From Labilithrix luteola (lineage in GTDB: Bacteria > Myxococcota_A > Polyangia > Polyangiales > Polyangiaceae), in assembly GCF_001263205.1 (NCBI RefSeq), contig NZ_CP012333.1, positions 1,798,001-1,862,000 of the forward strand: DNA of 64,000 nucleotides, given 5' to 3'. The notes beneath the pieces were generated by a model. That model saw only the letters and a program-made list of their open reading frames with translations, had not been told where the DNA came from and searched no databases. Of this stretch, positions 59,330-64,000 are shown piece by piece (positions within the stretch are counted from its first letter, which is position 1; each line of letters begins with the position of its first letter). Made by a program: the position numbers and the translations under genes.

Positions 59330-60930
59330 AAACCGCCAAGCGGGCGCGCACGAGCGCGTTCTTTTGCGCTGCAGCATTCATGGCCGCGTCGGCTGCTGCG
59401 CCGCACGCAAGCGCAACGGGCTTCGACGAGCGCGGTCAGGATTACGTTCCGCGCGAGCGTACCGAAGTCGACGTCTCCGGCTACTTCCGCACGCGCGGCG
59501 AAGCGCTCTACAACCTCGATCTCGATCGCGGGCTGACGCCTTCCGGCCAGCCCATCTTCCCCGTCTCTCAGTCCGATCCGACGGCGCAGACGCTCACGCA
59601 TTGGGACATGCGCTGGCGCACCGACCTGCGCATCTACGCGCCGGGCTCGATGGTCGGCGTGAAGGCGCGGTTCGACGTCCTCGACAACCTCACCCTCGGC
59701 AGCCTTCCCGAGGGCGTGCCCTCGGCGAGCCTCAGCCAGCGATCGCCGGCCGATGCCGTTCGCGTGCGACGCGTGTTCGGTGAGCTCGTTCTTCCCTTCG
59801 GCTACCTCGCGGCCGGTCGCATGGGCACGCACTGGGGCCTCGGCATGGTCGCCAACGGCGGCGACTGCCTCGACTGCGACAGCGGCGATGCGTCGGACCG
59901 CATCGTGTTCGCCACGCCGCTTCTCGGCCACGTCTGGGCCGCGGCGTACGACTTCAGCGCGACCGGGCCCACCGTTCCGCGTCCGAACCAGAACCGCGTG
60001 ATCGGCTTCGAGCCCTCCACCGACGTCCGCACGGCGACCTTCGTGTGGATGAACTGGCGAGACGAAGCCACGCGCACGAGGCGCCGCCTCGCCGGGAAGG
60101 CCACCGCCGAGTACGGCGCGTACGTCACGCACCGCTGGCAGGGCAACGACATCCCGTCGGCCTACCTGGCCACCGCGCAGCCGATCAATCCGTTCGCCAA
60201 CGGCGGCACGGGGATCATGCCTCGCGGCTACAAGGCCACCGCCTTCGACGCCTGGGTGAGGCTCACCCTCCCCTTTGGGCGCATCGAAGCCGAGGGCGTT
60301 CTTGCCACGGCGACGATCGACCAACCGTCACTCGTGCCCGGCATCCTGCTTCGCGATCCGGTCAAGAGCCGTCAGATCGGCGCGGCGCTACAGAGTGACT
60401 TCGGCCGCGTCGACGGCGTCTTCTCGGGCGGCCTCGACGCGGGCTACGCGAGCGGCGATCCGGCGCCCGGATTTGGTGCAGTGCAAAATCCCAATCTTGC
60501 GGCGCCGCAACCGGGTGACCTCAACGGCACGCAAGCCTCTCCGCGGCGTGACAACCGCATCGACAACTTCCGCTTCCATTCGGACTACCGCATCGACCGC
60601 ATTCTCTTCCGCGAGATCATCGGCACGGTGACCGACGCGGTCTATGCACGCCCCCACGCGCAGGTGAGGCTCCTCCGCGCGAAGAGCTCGCAGCTCTCGA
60701 TGGATGGCGCGGTGATCGCGTCCTCGGCGGTCAACGCGAGCTCCACGCCCTCGGGCAAGGCGCCGCTCGGCGTCGAGGTCGACCCTTCGCTCATCTTCGA
60801 GATGCCCGCCTTCCTCGCGGCACTCGACTACGGCGTGCTCTTCCCGCTTTCGGGTTTCGACAACACGGTCGCCAACCTCACCGCCAAACCGGCGCAGCTC
60901 ATTCGACTGCGCTTGAACTACCTTTTCTGA
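59326..60930 (+). CDS. Outer-membrane protein (TIGR04551-like)
   Basis: 534 aa from a GTG at 59326 overlapping the upstream stop (GTGA). Signal peptide ends HASATGF. A long run of amphipathic strands: EVDVSGYFRTRGEALYNLDLDRG, WDMRWRTDLRIYAPGSMVGVKARFDVLDNL, VRRVFGELVLPFGYLAAGRMGTHWGLGMVANGGDCLDCDSGD, ending IRLRLNYLF with terminal Phe as in barrels. The block VFGE...GRMGxHWGLGxxxNGGxCxxCDxGD is typical of a myxobacterial outer-membrane family I recall as TIGR04551. Possibly a channel for the products of the hydrolase. Confidence 0.78.
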   Translation: MKTAKRARTSAFFCAAAFMAASAAAPHASATGFDERGQDYVPRERTEVDVSGYFRTRGEALYNLDLDRGLTPSGQPIFPVSQSDPTAQTLTHWDMRWRTDLRIYAPGSMVGVKARFDVLDNLTLGSLPEGVPSASLSQRSPADAVRVRRVFGELVLPFGYLAAGRMGTHWGLGMVANGGDCLDCDSGDASDRIVFATPLLGHVWAAAYDFSATGPTVPRPNQNRVIGFEPSTDVRTATFVWMNWRDEATRTRRRLAGKATAEYGAYVTHRWQGNDIPSAYLATAQPINPFANGGTGIMPRGYKATAFDAWVRLTLPFGRIEAEGVLATATIDQPSLVPGILLRDPVKSRQIGAALQSDFGRVDGVFSGGLDAGYASGDPAPGFGAVQNPNLAAPQPGDLNGTQASPRRDNRIDNFRFHSDYRIDRILFREIIGTVTDAVYARPHAQVRLLRAKSSQLSMDGAVIASSAVNASSTPSGKAPLGVEVDPSLIFEMPAFLAALDYGVLFPLSGFDNTVANLTAKPAQLIRLRLNYLF

Positions 60931-60939
60931 GAGTACGCG

Positions 60940-61818
60940 ATGAACGTATCCAAGCTCGCTTCTCTCTGTTTCACGTCGCTCGTTCCGCTCGCCGTCGCGA
61001 CCACACTGCTCGGCGCGTGCAGCGAAAACGAAACGCCGCCTCCCACCCACGGCGCCTACGACGGCGGCGCGACCGCAGCGTTGCCCTGCGTCCCGAACCT
61101 CGACGGCAAGATCGACTCGAACGAGCTGCAGCCGCAGATCGGCATCGCGGCGACGTACCTCGTCTCCCCCGCCGGCAAGACCCGCCAGGTCGATCTCGCC
61201 GGTGTGACGAACAGCAGCGGGAAGCTCGTATGGAACTTCGCCGTCGACTACGCCGATGACGGCGCGGTGAAGGTCGCGGCGCAGCCTCTCGAAGGCAAGT
61301 GGTTCGCCTCCTCGTTCCCCGGGCTCGTCGGCGCGGTGGTCGTTCCGCTCGACGCCGCCGACACCACCGAGAGCGTCTACACGATCGACGAGCACGGCTT
61401 CTATCTGCACGGTGTCGCCTCGACGAAAGAAGGCACGCCGGATCAGACCATCTACGTCTACGACAAGCCCATCACGGTCTACCAATTTCCCCTCGCGCCG
61501 GGCGCGAGCTGGAAGAGTACGGCCTCGGTGACTGGCGGAACGTTCCGCGGCCTGCCCTTCGCGAGCAAAGACACCTACGAGGTGTCGGTGGACGGCGCGG
61601 GACAGATGGAGCTTCCCGACTACACGTTGACGCAAGCGCTTCGCGTCCGGACCAAGGTCACCATCGAGCCGGCGGCAGGCCAGGCCACGTCGACGCGCCA
61701 GGTGAGCTTCCTCTTCGAATGCCTGGGCGAGGTCGCGCGCGCGACCAGCAACTTGAACGAACCGGAAGAGAACTTCACGACGGCGAGCGAATTGCGCCGT
61801 CTCGGAATGTCCAACTGA
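60940..61818 (+). CDS. Lipoprotein, paralogue of the one at 57333
   Basis: 292 aa, starting 9 nt after the outer-membrane gene. Lipobox LLGAC; short linker; domain from PCVPNLDGKIDSNELQPQIGIAATYLVS to ECLGEVARATSNLNEPEENFTTASELRRLG. It lacks the extra Cys module of the 57333 protein. Both paralogues flank the hydrolase and barrel genes, suggesting paired periplasmic or surface subunits that work with the barrel. Function unknown. Confidence 0.7.
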   Translation: MNVSKLASLCFTSLVPLAVATTLLGACSENETPPPTHGAYDGGATAALPCVPNLDGKIDSNELQPQIGIAATYLVSPAGKTRQVDLAGVTNSSGKLVWNFAVDYADDGAVKVAAQPLEGKWFASSFPGLVGAVVVPLDAADTTESVYTIDEHGFYLHGVASTKEGTPDQTIYVYDKPITVYQFPLAPGASWKSTASVTGGTFRGLPFASKDTYEVSVDGAGQMELPDYTLTQALRVRTKVTIEPAAGQATSTRQVSFLFECLGEVARATSNLNEPEENFTTASELRRLGMSN

Positions 61819-61845
61819 TCGTCTTCGGGGCGGAAGGAGAAACAC

Positions 61846-62148
61846 ATGATCTGGGAAACGTGGAAGAAGGGCTTCGATGCGTGGGAGAACGCGACGGCGA
61901 AGTACCTCGAGGGCTGGCTGAAGAGCCCGCTTCTCCTCACGCCCGGCGGACTCATGCTGGGCGGGGCGATGAAGGCAAAGGCGACCTACGACAAGGCCCT
62001 CTCCCAGTGGGTGGGTGCGCTCGGCGTCGCCACCAAGCGTGATCAGGAGCGCACCCTGCACGCGCTCAACCAAATCGAAAGCCGACTGCTCGATCTCGAA
62101 GAGCGGCTCGACGCGGCACGGAACCACCAGCAGAACGGGGCCGCGTAG
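61846..62148 (+). CDS. PhaE/phasin-like coiled-coil protein
   Basis: 100 aa, GGAAGGAG upstream. MIWETWKKGFDAWENATAKYLEGWLKSPLLLTPGGLMLGGAMKAKATYDKALSQWVGALGVATKRDQERTLHALNQIESRLLDLEERLD. The amphipathic helices and the C-terminal coiled coil resemble phasins and the C-terminal part of PhaE, the partner of class III PhaC. Cytosolic; it may tie the acyl-CoA ligase next door to the granule surface. Confidence 0.68.
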   Translation: MIWETWKKGFDAWENATAKYLEGWLKSPLLLTPGGLMLGGAMKAKATYDKALSQWVGALGVATKRDQERTLHALNQIESRLLDLEERLDAARNHQQNGAA

Positions 62149-62173
62149 AGAACGCGGCGACAAGGGGCTCGTC

Positions 62174-63958
62174 ATGGACATCTCGCGTTTCCTCGACCTT
62201 CGCATCGCTCCCCGAGCCGTCTTCGACGCGCTCGAGGAAAGAAAGACTCGCGCTCGTTTCATGGTCCCGACCGCTCCGGGATCGAACGAGTGGCGCCCCG
62301 TCACGTGGGGCGCGTTCGCTCAGGAGATCCGCGAGCTCGCGCTCTTCCTGTCGACCGTTCTCTCGTCGGGTGATCGCGGCGCCGTGTACGCGCCGAACCG
62401 GGTCGAGTGGGCGAGCGCCGCCCTGGCCATCCAGGCCGCCGGCGGCGTGATTGTCCCGATTTACCCCGCGTCGACTCCCGATCAGCTCTCTTATGTTGCG
62501 TCGCACAGCGATGCGAAGGTGATCTTCGTCGACACCGCGCCGCTCCTCACGCGCCTCTTCGCGACGTGGAACTCCACGCCGGGCGTCGAGAAGATCGTGG
62601 TGCTCGACGACGGCATCGACGTCGCCAGGGTCTACGAATCGGCACGCGAGAAGGGCATTCCGGTGCCGAGCTTGGACGCCGTCGAGCGCAAAGTGCTCTC
62701 GATCGGCAAAGCGCGCGGCATCGGCGCCGCGAGGGATCAGGAGGATCCCCAGGCCTTCGAGCGCACGATGGCCGCCATCTCGCTCGATCAGGCCGGCATG
62801 ATGCTCTACACGAGCGGCACGTCGGGCAACCCGAAGGGCGTTCCGCTCACGCACCGCAACGTGGCCGTCAACGGCCTCGACTGGCTGAAGTGCAACTACC
62901 CGCTCCTCGAAGAGGGTGACGTCGACATCCTCTGGCTCCCCATGAGCCACATCTTCGGCTTCGGCGAGATGTGCCTCGGCAACACGCTCGGCTGGACGTC
63001 GTACCTCGCCGATCCCGCCACCTGCCTCGGGCGCCTGCCGGAAGTGACGCCGAACATCTTCATGAGCGTGCCCTCCCACTGGGAGAAGCTCGCGCTCATG
63101 GCGATGCACGAGCCCACCCCGCAGGCGCGCCTCGACAAGTTCAAGGCGGCCACCGGCGGCAAGCTTCGCTTCTGCCTCTCCGGCGGCGCGGGCCTCAAGC
63201 GCGAGGTGAAGGACTTCTTCTACTCCTGCGGTGTGCTCATCGTCGAAGGCTACGGTCTCACCGAGACCTCGCCCACGCTCACGCTCAATCGCCCGGACGC
63301 GTTCCGCTTCGACACCGTGGGCAAGACGCTCCCCTCCGTCGAGCTTCGCCTCGCGGACGACGGCGAGATCCTCGCGCGCGGTGCCAGCGTGTTCGGCGGA
63401 TACCACAAGGATCCCGAAGCCACGCGCGAAGCCTTCACCGAGGACGGCTGGTTCAAGACCGGCGACGTGGGCCGCTTCACCGACGACGGCTTCCTCCAGA
63501 TCATCGATCGCAAGAAGGACATCCTCGTCACCGCCGGCGGCAAGAACGTTCCGCCGGCGAACATCGAGATCCGCTTCCAGGACGACCCGCTCTTCGCACA
63601 CGTCGTGGTCTACGGCGACGCGAAGAAGTACCTCGTCGCCGGCGTATGGCTGAACGAAGAGGCCATGAGCTCGCAACTCGCTAGCGTGCCGAAGGATCAG
63701 CAGGAGTCCGCGCGACGCGACCTCGTCCAGAAGCGCATCGACCACGTCAACGCGAGCCTCGCCAGCTACGAGACCATCAAGAAATTCAGCATCATCGGTG
63801 AGCCGCTCACCGTCGAAGCGGGGCTCCTCACGCCCTCGCTGAAGATGCGACGGAAGAAGGTCTACGAGCATTTCCACGGTATCTTCGAGGGCATGTTCGA
63901 AGACACGCAGGGGAAGGGCGCAGCATCGAGCACGGCAAGCCAGGGGAGCGGGGCGTGA
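62174..63958 (+). CDS. Long-chain acyl-CoA synthetase (AMP-forming)
   Basis: 594 aa from the ATG at 62174 (AAGGGG upstream). ANL motifs: AGMMLYTSGTSGNPKGVPLTHRN, WLPMSHIFGFGEM, IVEGYGLTETSPTLT, TGDVGRFTDDGFLQIIDRKKDILVTAGGKNVPP, C-terminal TPSLKMRRKKV with the adenylation Lys. It differs throughout from the ligase at 25504 (for example the N-terminal 150 residues), so it probably uses another acid. Operon position suggests it activates acids released or imported by the upstream envelope proteins. Its stop overlaps the last gene (GTGA). Confidence 0.9.
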   Translation: MDISRFLDLRIAPRAVFDALEERKTRARFMVPTAPGSNEWRPVTWGAFAQEIRELALFLSTVLSSGDRGAVYAPNRVEWASAALAIQAAGGVIVPIYPASTPDQLSYVASHSDAKVIFVDTAPLLTRLFATWNSTPGVEKIVVLDDGIDVARVYESAREKGIPVPSLDAVERKVLSIGKARGIGAARDQEDPQAFERTMAAISLDQAGMMLYTSGTSGNPKGVPLTHRNVAVNGLDWLKCNYPLLEEGDVDILWLPMSHIFGFGEMCLGNTLGWTSYLADPATCLGRLPEVTPNIFMSVPSHWEKLALMAMHEPTPQARLDKFKAATGGKLRFCLSGGAGLKREVKDFFYSCGVLIVEGYGLTETSPTLTLNRPDAFRFDTVGKTLPSVELRLADDGEILARGASVFGGYHKDPEATREAFTEDGWFKTGDVGRFTDDGFLQIIDRKKDILVTAGGKNVPPANIEIRFQDDPLFAHVVVYGDAKKYLVAGVWLNEEAMSSQLASVPKDQQESARRDLVQKRIDHVNASLASYETIKKFSIIGEPLTVEAGLLTPSLKMRRKKVYEHFHGIFEGMFEDTQGKGAASSTASQGSGA

Positions 63959-64000
63959 ACGCACTCGTCAAGATCGCCTCGCTCGCGAAGAGGCAGAAGC
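63955..64000 (+). CDS. Start of a further operon gene (cut by window edge)
   Basis: A GTG at 63955 overlaps the acyl-CoA ligase stop as GTGA, the same coupling used elsewhere in this operon. Only 15 codons are visible (MNALVKIASLAKRQK). No function can be given. Confidence 0.5.
   Translation, partial: MNALVKIASLAKRQK

Noticed and set aside
62066..63964. Long minus-strand open frame opposite the acyl-CoA ligase
   Set aside because: Mirror frame of a strongly conserved gene; Arg/Glu/Val-rich, no motif.
1..64000. tRNA, rRNA, riboswitch or CRISPR array
   Set aside because: No cloverleaf, rRNA core, known riboswitch core or regularly spaced repeat was found on reading both strands; a covariance-model search would be needed to exclude small RNAs.

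Overview
The window is GC-rich chromosomal DNA (strong G/C third-position bias), most likely from a myxobacterium-like deltaproteobacterium (Polyangiales/Sorangiineae-type). The evidence is the many lipoproteins with D/G/S-rich linkers and Cys-rich CVDLxxDxxNCGxCG modules, a serine/threonine kinase, a kinase/ATPase/histidine-kinase fusion protein, ECF sigma operons with surface proteins, and frequent ATGA/GTGA start-stop overlaps. No rRNA, tRNA, CRISPR array, prophage or replication origin was recognised.

Layout. 1-4113 (minus): envelope operon of a barrel-like secreted protein, ECF sigma factor, TM anti-sigma-like protein, propeller lipoprotein and an IgGFc-binding-like protein cut by the window edge. 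4206-6408: soxR diverging from two SDR oxidoreductases behind a textbook MerR/SoxR promoter. 6421-13255: di-haem peroxidase, TetR with a PNPOx-like flavoprotein, DUF1772 protein, unknown membrane protein, and a tandem imine-reductase pair facing an HxlR regulator. 13613-19525: tripartite RND efflux system (OMF, MFP, pump). 19634-21159: lipoprotein, REP-type Y1 transposase and an IS630 scar. 21565-27315: MgtC pair, zinc-ribbon protein, glutaredoxin/A-type-like/rhodanese fusion with bolA, coiled-coil TM protein, acyl-CoA ligase. 27558-38994: mostly single genes (SUMF1-like, M50 protease, degenerate receiver, hydrolase, HELVH metalloprotease, MpaB-like, barrel, GGDEF, phosphoesterase, EVE, deoxynucleoside kinase, Ku). 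39393-48354: receiver plus giant pseudokinase/ATPase/histidine kinase, STPK, TM/TPR protein, lipoprotein. 48449-53419: Doc-like pair, two surface lipoproteins, SUKH-WD40 protein with partner.

53612-64000 is the most coherent region. On the minus strand lie phaR-like and phasin genes, a class III PHA-synthase-like gene with Ser in place of the catalytic Cys, and an acetoacetyl-CoA-reductase-like SDR. On the plus strand is a tightly coupled operon of lipoprotein, lipoprotein hydrolase, outer-membrane protein, paralogous lipoprotein, PhaE-like coiled coil, acyl-CoA ligase and a further gene. I infer a locus that takes up and activates a hydrophobic acid or polyester product at the envelope and routes it to PHA-like storage. 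A shared TTGTGCGRTGCAWCA motif upstream of the phasin and phaR genes would be the PhaR site.

Three otherwise intact genes (efflux MFP, fusion kinase, phaC-like) are each broken by a single missing base. Two of these breaks sit exactly in G/C homopolymers, so sequencing error is a serious alternative to real mutation.
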